A program made the position numbers and the translations under genes. A DNA stretch of 64,000 nucleotides from Ketobacter sp. Its GTDB lineage: Bacteria; Pseudomonadota; Gammaproteobacteria; Pseudomonadales; Ketobacteraceae. Location: the NCBI RefSeq assembly GCF_003671495.1, contig NZ_RCHN01000020.1:1-64000 (forward strand). Direction: 5' to 3'. The first letter of the stretch is position 1, and each line of letters begins with the position of its first letter. The notes beneath the pieces were generated by a model that was given only the letters and a program-made list of their open reading frames with translations, made no database searches and had not been told where the DNA came from. Below, piece by piece: positions 25,562 to 35,500 of this stretch.

Positions 25562-27300
25562 TGTACGGCTTCCACCAAAGGCTCAGGTGCACTGACGATT
25601 GAAATTGTGATTTTGCCATCCGGCACGGAAGATCTGGCTGCTGTTTGCGGAGCGTTGGCGGGTTTGGATTGGGTTGAAGCGGCCGACGGCTCCGCCGGAG
25701 GTTGGCTCGAAGTTGCAACCTGGCCGGATGAAGGCTGGGGTTGTGCCAGGGGCTCTGCAGGAACCTGCGCAGCCTCTGCTGCAAGGCCCTCCTCTGCCAG
25801 GTCTTCCGCAATCTGTGCTGCCAGTGGCGACATCGGGGTTTCACCTGCAGGCGCCTTGGGTTCGGTTGCTCTGGGTTCAGTCGCCTCAGTGGGCTTGGGA
25901 ATTGCCGAGGGCTGGGGCGTGCTCGCCGGCTTCAGTGCCGCCTGCAAATCCTTGGCCTGCTGCGCCAGAGCCTGGACATTTTGCTTCAGTTGTTGCTTCT
26001 GCTCACCGTCAAGATTGTCATAGGCCTGCTTGGCCTGTTCCGCCAACTGCTTTACTCGGGGATCATCCAGCGTAATGGTTTGGTTTTCGGCTGACGACGC
26101 CGCACCAAACAAATTGTCCGTTTTCTTGGGCTCAACCTCATACTGGAAGTTATCTTCCTCCTTGGTACGAACGGTCATACCGTCCACAGCAATATCCATC
26201 TGGCTGAGCACCACCCGGTCGCCATCCTGCAGGCCGGAGCTGATGTAAATACTGTCCTTTCCTTTATAGATGATGGCGACATCGCGCTCACGCAATTGGC
26301 TGTTGGCGTCCACCACCCAAAGCTGGGAGCTGTTACGCAAGGCTTTGCGGGGCACCTCGAAGACTTTTTCAAAGCGACGGCCATCGATGGTGGCTTCCAC
26401 AAAAGACCCAGCAACCAGCTCTGGGCGGCCGGGTTGATTCGGGTCTGGTGAATAGGGGTCGCGCACCTGAGCCACCACATAGAGCAGGCGGTTGCGCTCA
26501 TCCACGCCCCCCTCTGCCCGTACCACCTGGCCTTTCCAGGTGTAGGTGCGACCGGCAAACTTTTCGGTCAGGGTAACTTCAGGGAATACCGGATTCTGCG
26601 CATCCTGGAAGCGATTGGGAACTTCCACCAGACTCAATTGGCGATCAGACAGGGGCAAGCGCACTTCTGCGACATCCACCGCGTAGATAGAACCCATCTG
26701 TTGGCCAGGACGCACATACTGCCCGACGTTTAGCGCAGCCAGGCGCACCCGGCCGTCGAAAGGCGCACGGATAATGGTGCGATCACGTTGTAATTTTACC
26801 GCCTGCAGTTCAGCTTGTGCGGCTTCTAACTGCGCTTGAGCCTGTTTGAACTGCGCTTCATAACGCCCCAGCTCAGTACTGTTTCCTTTAACCCGGCTGC
26901 GGGCGCGCTTTTCAGCTTCAGCCTGCAAATAGGCCTGCCGGGCCTGGGCCACACTGGCCTCTGCCCGCTTGATGTTGACCTCATACTCGATGGGGTCAAC
27001 CTTGATCAGCACTTCACCTTTGCGGAAAAAGCCGCCATTGGCAAAATTGGGTGACAGCTCCAGCACCTGCCCGCTTACTTCCGACATAAGCTGAATCTCG
27101 GTTCCCGGGGTGACCGTGCCACGGGTGAACACTGGGATACTTTGGCTGGTGGCGCGGACTTCGGCAATGGTAACGAGAGGGGCCTTGATATTCAGAGGCT
27201 TATGTTCAACTTTGGGGCGCGAAACAAAAAGCACCACTGATACGACTATTCCCAATGCGATTGCCACAACGGGCAAGAGAAATTTCAAAGCTTTTGTCAT
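25558..27300 (-). CDS. RND periplasmic adaptor (membrane-fusion protein) with a long C-terminal extension
   Basis: A 580-residue HlyD/AcrA-family adaptor, about 180 residues longer than usual. An N-terminal anchor (FLLPVVAIALGIVVSVVLF) precedes the lipoyl half-motif (VTPGTEIQLMSEVSGQVLEL), an alpha-hairpin (about 105-170, with SVAQARQAYLQAEAEKRAR) and the second lipoyl half (IIRAPFDGRVRLAALNVGQYV). From about residue 415 comes a helical Gln/Lys-rich stretch, then a Pro/Ala/Glu low-complexity tail. It is the first gene of the pump operon and translationally coupled to the permease. Confidence 0.88.
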   Translation of the reverse strand: MTKALKFLLPVVAIALGIVVSVVLFVSRPKVEHKPLNIKAPLVTIAEVRATSQSIPVFTRGTVTPGTEIQLMSEVSGQVLELSPNFANGGFFRKGEVLIKVDPIEYEVNIKRAEASVAQARQAYLQAEAEKRARSRVKGNSTELGRYEAQFKQAQAQLEAAQAELQAVKLQRDRTIIRAPFDGRVRLAALNVGQYVRPGQQMGSIYAVDVAEVRLPLSDRQLSLVEVPNRFQDAQNPVFPEVTLTEKFAGRTYTWKGQVVRAEGGVDERNRLLYVVAQVRDPYSPDPNQPGRPELVAGSFVEATIDGRRFEKVFEVPRKALRNSSQLWVVDANSQLRERDVAIIYKGKDSIYISSGLQDGDRVVLSQMDIAVDGMTVRTKEEDNFQYEVEPKKTDNLFGAASSAENQTITLDDPRVKQLAEQAKQAYDNLDGEQKQQLKQNVQALAQQAKDLQAALKPASTPQPSAIPKPTEATEPRATEPKAPAGETPMSPLAAQIAEDLAEEGLAAEAAQVPAEPLAQPQPSSGQVATSSQPPAEPSAASTQSKPANAPQTAARSSVPDGKITISIVSAPEPLVEAVQ

Positions 27301-27521
27301 TTTCTAGTCTTCTTGTTAAGCGCCCCCAGCCCTGATCTGATCCGGTTTCGACGTCGAGCAGGAGGGGAAGAAATCTGCGTGGGCATTAGACCACAGTGAA
27401 CTGCATCTTATCCGAAATGCTGTTGATTTTTAAATAGATGCGAAAACTATTTGCGATACACACTACTCTAGCAACTAACCCGGGTGCCGACTAGTTAAAA
27501 AGGGCTGCAAGGTAATGCAGG

Positions 27522-28397
27522 TCAGGACGTTTTTCGGGTGGCCAGCAGGCCTTCCGCACCACCCAGAACGGACTCAATGGCGTGACTTACTGTGGAAAGG
27601 AGCGAATCCGGCACCTGATTGATGAAAAAGTGATCACCCGAAAACAACTCCAGGCAGAATGGGCCTTTGGTGACCTTGCTCCAGTCCTCCAGGTCGTCCA
27701 TGGACACCTGGTTGTCCTTGACGCCACCCAAGGCCATCACCGGCACATCCAGTGGGTCAGAGGGCTGATAAATCCAGGTTTCAATCAGCTGGAAATCCGC
27801 CCGCAGAATGGGGCTCACCAAATCCATCAGCTCGGGATTGTTGAGGGCCTCTTCCGGGGTGCCATTCAAACGCCGAATTTCGTCACGAAACTCAGTTTCT
27901 GGAAGCGTATAAATGGGTTTGGATTTTTTCTGCCGTTGCGGCGCCCGACGCCCGGAGACGATCAGGCATTTCGGCTCAGGGCAGCCTCGATCACGTAATT
28001 TTCGTACCAACTCGAATGCCACCTGGGCGCCCATGCTGTGGCCGAAAAACGCGTAAGGCGTGTTGGTGTAGGGCTCAATCTCCGGCAGCATGGAATTCAA
28101 GAGGGTATCCAGGTCAGTGAAGGCCTTTTCCTTGAACCGGTTGCCACGGCCGGGGAGCTGTACCGAGCAAACCTCAACATCTTTTGGCAAATGAGTGTGC
28201 CAGTCACGGTAGGTGGACGCGTTGCCGCCGGCATAGGAAAAGCAGAACAGGCGAAGACGAGGGTTCGATACAGGTCGCGGAACCTGGAACCAATTGCTGC
28301 GCAGCGGAATACCGGAGTGAGTTGCCATCATGCCCTGAACCACCGTTTTATTATTGTTTGAACTTGGCTTTGAGGTTCTATCAAAACTGCAGGTCAT
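27522..28397 (-). CDS. Type II thioesterase of the NRPS cluster
   Basis: A 291-residue alpha/beta hydrolase of the GrsT/TEII class, which removes wrong or stalled acyl groups from carrier proteins. The motif LFCFSYAGGNAS near residue 49, nucleophile motif GHSMGAQ near residue 118, the Asp in GGVKDNQV and the His in SGDHFFI are in the expected order. Typical TEIIs are about 240-270 residues; a start at Met23 (28331) would give 269, so the true start is uncertain. It is the most distal minus-strand gene of the NRPS cluster. Confidence 0.9.
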   Translation of the reverse strand: MTCSFDRTSKPSSNNNKTVVQGMMATHSGIPLRSNWFQVPRPVSNPRLRLFCFSYAGGNASTYRDWHTHLPKDVEVCSVQLPGRGNRFKEKAFTDLDTLLNSMLPEIEPYTNTPYAFFGHSMGAQVAFELVRKLRDRGCPEPKCLIVSGRRAPQRQKKSKPIYTLPETEFRDEIRRLNGTPEEALNNPELMDLVSPILRADFQLIETWIYQPSDPLDVPVMALGGVKDNQVSMDDLEDWSKVTKGPFCLELFSGDHFFINQVPDSLLSTVSHAIESVLGGAEGLLATRKTS

Positions 28398-28470
28398 ACC
28401 GAGATTAAGCCTCTTAATGCTTGATCCCCCAATGGGTGACGGAGCAGCCTTATTGATCGAAGACTAACCA

Positions 28471-28499
28471 ATATTATCTGAACGCTCGTTCCAAGTCCA
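28471..28499 (-). promoter_or_regulatory. Candidate promoter of the thioesterase gene with a palindrome in its spacer
   Basis: On the minus strand TGGACT (28499-28494) and TAATAT (28476-28471) are 17 bases apart, each matching four of six consensus positions. The dyad GAACG-CT-CGTTC (28480-28491) lies between them, where a repressor would block polymerase. The 260-base gap 28398-28657 around it is A+T-rich and otherwise shows nothing. Confidence 0.35.
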
Positions 28500-28657
28500 T
28501 TTGAAACTGGTTTTTGTATATATGTTCATCCATTTAACGCGTGCATGCCTTCGCCGTCAAACCCCTGATACGAGAAGTGGGAAAATTTAACACTTTAAAA
28601 ACAGCGCGTTACACAACTTACACAGTTCACATAAAGCATACACAGAACATATGACTG

Positions 28658-29968
28658 TTAGGTCACAGCCGGCCCGCGGTTTACATTTTCATCCGGCAGC
28701 TCGGTGTCGGCGAGACGAATGGCGGGAATCCCCCAGGCAATCAACACCATAACGATGCTCAACACCCCGAACAGGCTGATTAACAACGCTATCCCCCTGC
28801 CCTCCCCAATGCCCCATATGGGCCCGAACAGGTTCGCCAACACAGCACCTTCGGTCATCAACGGCTCAAAGACACTCTGATACAGGAACCCCGCACTCAG
28901 GAATGCGGCCGGCTGAGCGGCTTTCATAATGGTGTTGCGCAAACTGAAAGCCCGACCGTGGAAATGCACCGGGACCTTACGCTGCCAAAGGGTCTGGCTG
29001 CAGACGGTGGCCACCGGCGCCAACGCCATGATCAGGAACGCCCAACCGCCAATCCACATCAGGTTGGTGTAAACCGGGAGCAGCACCAACACCACCGCAA
29101 TGGCCAGGGCCGCACCCAGAATCCCATACATGCGGCGTTCCGGCCCCTTCCAGGTCATCATAAGCGCACCACCCACCAGGGCTCCGACGCCGGCGACGGA
29201 CATGATCAGGCCGGCTTCGCTGGGCGTGGCGTAGGAAAGCACCAACGGTGTGATCAGCGCCTGCACCGCCGACACATTGAACCAGATCAGGGTAAACAGG
29301 TAGAGCCCACCCAAGACCCCGGGTTTGGATTTGAGGAACAGATAGCCTTCTTTGACTTCCTGCCAGACGGTGGTTGTACCTTCCTTGACAGCTTTCGGGA
29401 TGGAAGGCACCGAAGCGACGATAAGGGTACCCAATCCAAACAGGAAACTGACGATGTCGATCAGCAGGATCGTGGAGATACCGATGGTATCCAGGGCTTT
29501 GCCCGCGAGAAAGGGTCCGGCCAGCTGCACCAGGCCCAACACGATACCCAGCGCGGCATTGGCCTTATTGAGATCATCGGTGGGGACTATCAGGGTGACC
29601 GTGGATGTGAACCCCACCTGCAGCACGGTCGCAAACACTGAAGCCAGCGCCACCAAAAGTATGATGTACCAGAAATGCAGCATCTCGAAGTGATACAAAA
29701 CCGCAAGCGCTACGATGACAACGGCGCTGCCGCTCTGGGCACCCACTAACAGGGCTTTACGATTGAGGCGATCAATCCAGCTGCCGATGAAGGGTCCCAA
29801 CACGATACCAGGAAGGGTGGACGCCACCAGTATGGTTGTGAACTCCATCACAGATTCGCTGGTTTGGTACACCCAGACACCCAGCGCAAAGCCTGTGAGA
29901 GAGGAGCCGAGCAGAGAAATGGATTGGCCAAAGAGGATAAAATAGAAAAGCTTCAAGCCTGACATCAA
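28658..29968 (-). CDS. MFS exporter (EntS-like)
   Basis: A 436-residue major facilitator with about 12 hydrophobic helices. The N-terminus FYFILFGQSISLLGSSLTGFALGVWVYQ and the loop motif GSWIDRLNRKALL between helices 2 and 3 match the family that contains the enterobactin exporter EntS and many peptide-cluster exporters. Its place between the thioesterase and the condensation-like gene suggests export of the NRPS product. It is divergent from the plus-strand gene at 30068. Confidence 0.85.
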   Translation of the reverse strand: MMSGLKLFYFILFGQSISLLGSSLTGFALGVWVYQTSESVMEFTTILVASTLPGIVLGPFIGSWIDRLNRKALLVGAQSGSAVVIVALAVLYHFEMLHFWYIILLVALASVFATVLQVGFTSTVTLIVPTDDLNKANAALGIVLGLVQLAGPFLAGKALDTIGISTILLIDIVSFLFGLGTLIVASVPSIPKAVKEGTTTVWQEVKEGYLFLKSKPGVLGGLYLFTLIWFNVSAVQALITPLVLSYATPSEAGLIMSVAGVGALVGGALMMTWKGPERRMYGILGAALAIAVVLVLLPVYTNLMWIGGWAFLIMALAPVATVCSQTLWQRKVPVHFHGRAFSLRNTIMKAAQPAAFLSAGFLYQSVFEPLMTEGAVLANLFGPIWGIGEGRGIALLISLFGVLSIVMVLIAWGIPAIRLADTELPDENVNRGPAVT

Positions 29969-30015
29969 CTTACAGGACCGCGATTATTATTTTAGTAAGG
30001 CTGGTCATAGTACCC

Positions 30016-30021
30016 TATAAT
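30016..30021 (+). promoter_or_regulatory. Consensus -10 TATAAT before the condensation-like gene
   Basis: A perfect TATAAT lies about 47 bases upstream of the ATG at 30068. The corresponding -35 position is poor (TTAGTA), so activator dependence is possible. A second hexamer TATAGT occurs at 30032-30037. This 99-base gap also has to contain the promoter of the divergent MFS gene. Confidence 0.35.
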
Positions 30022-30067
30022 CCTGGCATGGTATAGTTAACGATCTCGCAACAATAATAACGATTTT

Positions 30068-31261
30068 ATGAGTTTTTATCGGATTCCATCCCCCCTCGAA
30101 TTCACCTACATTGCCACTGACCTGCCCCATTATTCTCCCACTGTGAATCAGTTTTTCGTGATCGGGAACGGCGATATTGAGCGTGATCGATTGCAATCGG
30201 CGTTGGCGCAGGCGGTGGCCGCCAACCCCGGATTCAAATTGCGATTACAGGGAGTCTGGGGCTGGCGCCGGTGGGTGGAGGGGCTTGACCCCACGGTTGA
30301 GGAGCTGGACGCGCCCGACTGGGACAGCAGCACCTCAGAGGGTGCTCCGCTGCTGGGTAACCCCATCGACCTGCGCCGGGAGCCCCCCTGCCAGATCGCG
30401 AAAATTCGCACCTCGAACGGGCTCCACATTTTGTTCAGAACCCATCACGCCATCACTGACGGTCGTGGCACTGTCCACCTGATGAATGAGGTATTCCGCA
30501 TTCTGCGGGGCGAGGCGCCGCTGGGCTCAACCTCCAAACTGACCGAATGGGACATCGCCATGCGGGAAGAGCGCCCCGAGTGGACAGCCAGCCCACCGCA
30601 CTGCCTGCCGGTGATAAAGGGCACGCTGAATGAAACCCTGTCCGGTTGTCACTGGAGTCGCTTTGATTGGCGCGGTGACAAAAACAAATTTGCCGCCAAG
30701 ATGATTTTCGCCTGCAGTCAGTTGGCGCGGGAACATTTCGGCGAAGGCCATGTGGGGTTTCGCATCCCGGCGGACCTGCGGCGTTATATGACGGACGAGG
30801 AAGGCCTCACCATCGCCAACTGCAGCGGCGCCATCGACCTGGACGTCAGCAGCGACAGCACACTGAATCAGATCCGTTCGCAAATCGTCAGGGCCATGCG
30901 GCAAAAAATGGATTTGGCCCCGTTCAAGGAGAACCACAAATTCGTAAAGTGGTTACCTAAATCACTGTTCCGGACCCACCCGGACTCCCTGCAGCGCCTG
31001 CATAAGCAACAGCGTTATCGCGGCTCTGGCATCATCAGCTATCTGGGGGAAGTCAACAACGACCTGTTCTCCTGCGATGGGTTTGAGCCGTTTTCACAAT
31101 TTGGTGTACCGATTCCGTTCGAGAACAAGCCGCTCTATGTTGCCGCTGTTTCGTATAACGAAACCACCAATATCATCATCGGTTGCCCCAGGGCACTTTG
31201 TACTATGGCTGAGCTGAAAACATTTTGTGGGGAACTGGCGACCAAGCTGGATTCTCTGTAG
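30068..31261 (+). CDS. Free-standing condensation-domain-like acyltransferase
   Basis: A 397-residue protein with the condensation-superfamily active-site motif THHAITDGRGT (HHxxxDG, about residue 124) but no carrier or adenylation domain. The N-terminal segment IERDRLQSALAQAVAANPGF matches the first helix of C-domain folds, and NCSGAIDL lies where C domains have NFVNT. It resembles proteins annotated as uncharacterised condensation-like (COG4908 type). It could acylate, transfer or release the peptide, or act on a free amine. It is the only plus-strand gene inside the NRPS cluster and ends at a strong terminator. Confidence 0.72.
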   Translation: MSFYRIPSPLEFTYIATDLPHYSPTVNQFFVIGNGDIERDRLQSALAQAVAANPGFKLRLQGVWGWRRWVEGLDPTVEELDAPDWDSSTSEGAPLLGNPIDLRREPPCQIAKIRTSNGLHILFRTHHAITDGRGTVHLMNEVFRILRGEAPLGSTSKLTEWDIAMREERPEWTASPPHCLPVIKGTLNETLSGCHWSRFDWRGDKNKFAAKMIFACSQLAREHFGEGHVGFRIPADLRRYMTDEEGLTIANCSGAIDLDVSSDSTLNQIRSQIVRAMRQKMDLAPFKENHKFVKWLPKSLFRTHPDSLQRLHKQQRYRGSGIISYLGEVNNDLFSCDGFEPFSQFGVPIPFENKPLYVAAVSYNETTNIIIGCPRALCTMAELKTFCGELATKLDSL

Positions 31262-31284
31262 TACAGCGAGCTGGCGCATAAAAT

Positions 31285-31311
31285 AAAAAAAGCCCTTACA
31301 GGGCTTTTTTT
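31285..31311. terminator. Bidirectional terminator embedded in the aminotransferase stop region
   Basis: AGCCC / GGGCT with a five-base loop is flanked by six A residues on the left and seven T residues on the right. For the plus-strand gene it lies 24 bases after the stop. For the minus-strand aminotransferase the stop codon (31298-31296) is in the loop, and the last codons (Lys-Lys-Ala-Leu) form the stem. Confidence 0.93.
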
Positions 31312-32552
31312 ATTGCTCGTTCGATAATATGCAAACCCGTGAGCAACTCATCCTGGGTAATGGTGAGTGGCGGTAGCAGCTTCAATACCTGACCTTTGCG
31401 GCCGGCGTTTTCAATGATCAGGCCCTTTTCAAAGCAATTGGTAGTGATCTGATCGATGAGCTTTTCGTTTTTCAAGGGCGTAAGGTCCACACCCCAGATT
31501 AAACCCAGCCCCCGCAACTCCATGCGCGGATCCAGGTTTTCTATCATCGATTGCAATTCAGTCTGCACCAGCTGGGATTTCTCGGCGACTTGAGCGGGAA
31601 TATCCAGGGATTGGAACAGTTCAATGCCGGCCACACCGCTCACGAACGCCAACTGGTTACCGCGGAAGGTACCGTTGTGCTCACCGGGTTGCCACTTATC
31701 CAGTTCAGGCTTTAGCAGAACAATAGCAAGCGGCAATCCACAACCGCTGATGGATTTGGACAGGGTCACAATATCGGGCACGATGCCGGCCCGCTCAAAG
31801 CTGAAAAAGCCGCCGCTGCGACCGCAGCCGACCTGGATGTCGTCTACGATCATGAGAATATCGTGTTTATCGCAGAGCTGCCTGAGTTGCTTCAACCATT
31901 CAACCGGCGCCACCACCACACCACCCTCCGCCTGGATGGTTTCCAGCACCATGGCGGCGGGCTTATCAATACCGGAGCTGCTGTCGGACAGCACTGCATC
32001 CATATAGGCGATGGTGTCGATGTCTTTCATGGGCCCAAACGGAAACGGCATAAAGGTGACGTCCGGTAAGGCTGTGCCGGCCCCTTTGCGGTTGTACGCA
32101 TTCCCGGTGCAGGCCAGCGCCCCCAGGGTCATGCCGTGATAGCCACCCTGAAAAGCAAATATATTGCGCCGGCCCTTAACTTTACGGGCAATCTTGAGGG
32201 CCGCCTCAACCGCGTTGGTGCCGGTGGGGCCACAAAACTGAACCCGATAATCCAGGTTGCGGGGCTTTAGAATGGATTCCTGCAGCACCTCCAGAAAATG
32301 GCCCTTGGCATCGGTGTACATGTCGAGGCCATGCAGGATGCCATCCTCCTGCAGGTATTCAATCAGGCGGTGCTTCACTAGATCCGGGTTGTGACCGTAG
32401 TTCAACGCACCGGCGCCGGCAAAAAAGTCCAGATAGCGCGTGCCGTCCTGAGCCTCGATGTGGGACCCTTTGGCCTTGGTAAATACGGTGGGGAAAGCAC
32501 GGCAATAGGAACGCACTTCGGATTCATACTGCTGAAACACATCAACTAGCAT
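31296..32552 (-). CDS. Diaminobutyrate-2-oxoglutarate aminotransferase (EctB type)
   Basis: A 418-residue class III PLP aminotransferase. It follows EctB over its whole length: ESEVRSYCRAFPTVFTKAKG at the N-terminus, FFAGAGALNYGHN, FCGPTGTNAVEAA, IVDDIQVGCGRSG and the PLP-lysine region VTLSKSISGCGLPLA. These enzymes convert aspartate semialdehyde to L-2,4-diaminobutyrate. There is no ectA or ectC nearby, and the gene starts eight bases after the NRPS A stop, so it probably feeds diaminobutyrate to peptide synthesis, like PvdH in pyoverdine. Its C-terminal codons lie inside a terminator. Confidence 0.88.
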   Translation of the reverse strand: MLVDVFQQYESEVRSYCRAFPTVFTKAKGSHIEAQDGTRYLDFFAGAGALNYGHNPDLVKHRLIEYLQEDGILHGLDMYTDAKGHFLEVLQESILKPRNLDYRVQFCGPTGTNAVEAALKIARKVKGRRNIFAFQGGYHGMTLGALACTGNAYNRKGAGTALPDVTFMPFPFGPMKDIDTIAYMDAVLSDSSSGIDKPAAMVLETIQAEGGVVVAPVEWLKQLRQLCDKHDILMIVDDIQVGCGRSGGFFSFERAGIVPDIVTLSKSISGCGLPLAIVLLKPELDKWQPGEHNGTFRGNQLAFVSGVAGIELFQSLDIPAQVAEKSQLVQTELQSMIENLDPRMELRGLGLIWGVDLTPLKNEKLIDQITTNCFEKGLIIENAGRKGQVLKLLPPLTITQDELLTGLHIIERAIKKAL

Positions 32553-32560
32553 TCAACGCC

Positions 32561-35500
32561 TCATTCATTATTGTTGTTATCGAGATGGAGCCGATCCAGA
32601 ATCGACTCTGCCAGGGTGACGGCGAGTGCGCCCTGCATCATGGATTCGTGACCACCGTCCACCTCGTGGGAAACCGGCTCAGGGAGAAGTCCTTGCCAAG
32701 TCGCGCCAGAGTGACCGCCGGATACATTAGCAGACGCTGTGAAATGATGCACTCTGGCCGCAATTTTTTCCACTTCATATTGTGAAGCAATGGTGTGATT
32801 TTGTAGTACCACTGCATAGAGCGCGGCGAACTGGGCCCGCGACATTTCCGCGGGCAACACACCGGCTTGTACACTCAGATCATGGATTCTGGTCAGGTAA
32901 GCTTCTGTTTCCTCGCTGCTTTTAGCCGTACCCACTTCATCTGGATTAGCCAGGGGTACACCCAGCGCTTTGCCCAGAAGCGCCGCGCCGGAATCCCGAG
33001 TGCCCCGCAGATGCTGCGGACTGTAGGTATCCAGCATCACCACGTCCGCCACCTGATGACCAAGCGCCTCCAGCCTGGCCGCCACAGCCCAGGCGAAAAT
33101 ACCGCCAATGGACTGACCCAGAAGGGAGTATGGTCCCTGGGGCTGGGTGTTCAGGATTAGGCCCACATAGCGTTCAGTCATTTCCGCAAGGCTGCCTAGC
33201 GGGGGCTGAGTACCGTCCAGGCCCTGGGCCCGGAGCCCGTAGACGGAATACTGATTCCGCAACGCCCGAGCCAGGTCGGCATAGCACAGGACATCGCCAC
33301 CAATGGGATGAATCATAAACAGCGGTGGCCGATCGGACACTTCAATGGGCACCAGAAGATCATCGGTGCCCTGCCCGCCCTGGATCAGTTGAGCCAGTTT
33401 TTCGATGGTCTGGGTGGTGAGCAGTGCAGCCACCTGCAGCTGCAGGCCGAAGGTTTTGTTCACTTTCGCCATAATGCGCACCCCAACCAGGGAATGCCCG
33501 CCCAGCTCGAAGAAATTATCGGTGACGCCAATACGCTCCACCGGCATGAAGGATTCCCAGATCGTGACCAAGGCTGATTCGACGTCGTTTCTGGGTGCCA
33601 CGTACTCCGCACCGCCCAGCTGAATCGCCACCGGCCTGGGCAGGGCTTTACGGTCAATCTTACCGGCCGGCGTCAACGGCAGGGCATCCATCACCGTAAT
33701 GGCAGCGGGGACCATGAAGTCCGGCAAGGATTCCCGCAGCTGCGCCCGCAAGCGCTGGGGGTCCAGGTTCGGACCGGAGTGCCCCCCTTGATCGGCAACG
33801 CCCTGACCGGCCACAACATAAGCTGCCAAAGCCTTACCACCGGGCAGGTCATCCCGCACAATGACGACGTTTTCCCGCACGCCGGGCAACGCAGACAGCG
33901 CGGCTTCCACCTCACCCAGTTCAATGCGGAAGCCGCGCACCTTGACCTGGTTATCCACCCGGTCCAGGTACTCTACGGTGCCATCGGCTAACCAGCGACC
34001 CAGATCCCCGGTTCGATACATTTTCGCACCTGCCTGGCCGCAATAGGGGTCAGCAACAAAGGCAGCGGCGGTCTTGTCCGGATTGCGCCAATAGCCCTCA
34101 CCCACCCCGATTCCGCCGATGCAGATCTCCCCCGGCACACCGGGCGGCACCAGGCGCAGCAGCGGGTCCAGAATATAGACCCTGAGATTGCCCAGGGGTC
34201 GGCCGATGGGCACGGACTTCTGAGTTGCCGGCAGTGGTTGCCGGATCGAGCATTGAATAACGTCATCCGCGGCTTCTGTGGGGCCATAGGCATTGACCAC
34301 CGGTATATTGGGGAAGAGTTCGAGCCAGTCGTTCACCAGTTCCACCGACACCGCCTCCCCGGTGGCCATCATCCAGCGCAGAGAGGGCAGCTCCCGTTCG
34401 GACTGGGGCAGCTGGCGCACGTATTCCATCAACAGTTGCAAGGCCACGGGCACCAGTTCCACCACGTCAACCTGATGCTGCTGCACTTTCTGGAACAGCT
34501 TTCGGGAATGGGTGACATCGTCCAGCACCACAACCTGGCCGCCCCGGGTGATGGGTCCCACGAATTGCCACACAGAGATATCCGATGATGCAGGTGCAGT
34601 TTGCAGGAAGCTGAACGCATCCGCAAAGCCCAACACTTCACATTCCGCCTCAATGTGGTTGATGGCTCCGTCGTGGCGCACAATGGCCCCTTTGGGCAAA
34701 CCCGTGGAACCGGAGGTGTAAATCATGTACGCCCGGTTGCGCGGCCCCAACGGCAGGTTCGGGTTGTTCATGGAACCGCTGGCGATCTGCGGCCAATCGC
34801 GGTCCAGACACACCCGATGCAGGGTGGACGGGGCTGAGTCCGACTTTGGCAGCAAATGCTGTTGTGTGATCAATACCCCCACGTCGGAATTCTGGATCAT
34901 ATAGTCGATGCGATCGTCGGGATACTTCGGGTCCATAGGCACATAGGCCCCGCCGGCTTTCAGGATGCCAAGAATGCCCACCAGAAAATCGCAGGAGCGC
35001 TCTGCGCACAAGCCCACCAGATGGTTTTCGCGCACCCCATGTTCCATCAGATAATGGGCCAGTTGATTGGCACGCTGATTCAGTTCCAGGTAAGTCAATG
35101 CGCCCTGGTCGTCGGTGATGGCGAGGGCACCAGGCGTGCGCTGTACCTGCACTTCAAATTTCTGGTGGACACACAGGCTCAGATCATAATCCCGTCTGGT
35201 ATCATTCCAGGATTCCAGTAACCTGAGTCGTTCACCGGGCTCGGTCACCAGATTAAGCTCTGCCAGGGTCACGTCGGCCTGCGCCAAAACCTGATGGCTG
35301 AGCGCACGAATCCGCTGCAACATTCCCAGGTCGGCAAACAGATGGCGGTGATAGAACAAATTCAGTTTGAGACGACCCGCCACCTCGGTTACCACAAACT
35401 GCACATTGTTGGCAGGATCGCTGGGGGTTCCCTCCGGGCTGAATGACTCACCCAAAAATTCGGTCTGCCCCAGGAACTGATAGAAGTTGTACATAAAGCC

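Noticed and set aside
28480..28491. SOS (LexA) box reading of the GAACNNNNGTTC dyad
   Set aside because: That pattern belongs to gram-positive DinR/LexA; gammaproteobacterial LexA uses CTGT-N8-ACAG, so no SOS control is claimed.
30005..30196. 63-codon minus-strand frame covering the MFS/condensation-like promoter gap
   Set aside because: It overlaps the start of a well supported plus-strand gene and has no features.
31296..32552. Ectoine biosynthesis locus
   Set aside because: Only the EctB-type gene is present, without ectA or ectC, and it is tightly linked to an NRPS gene.
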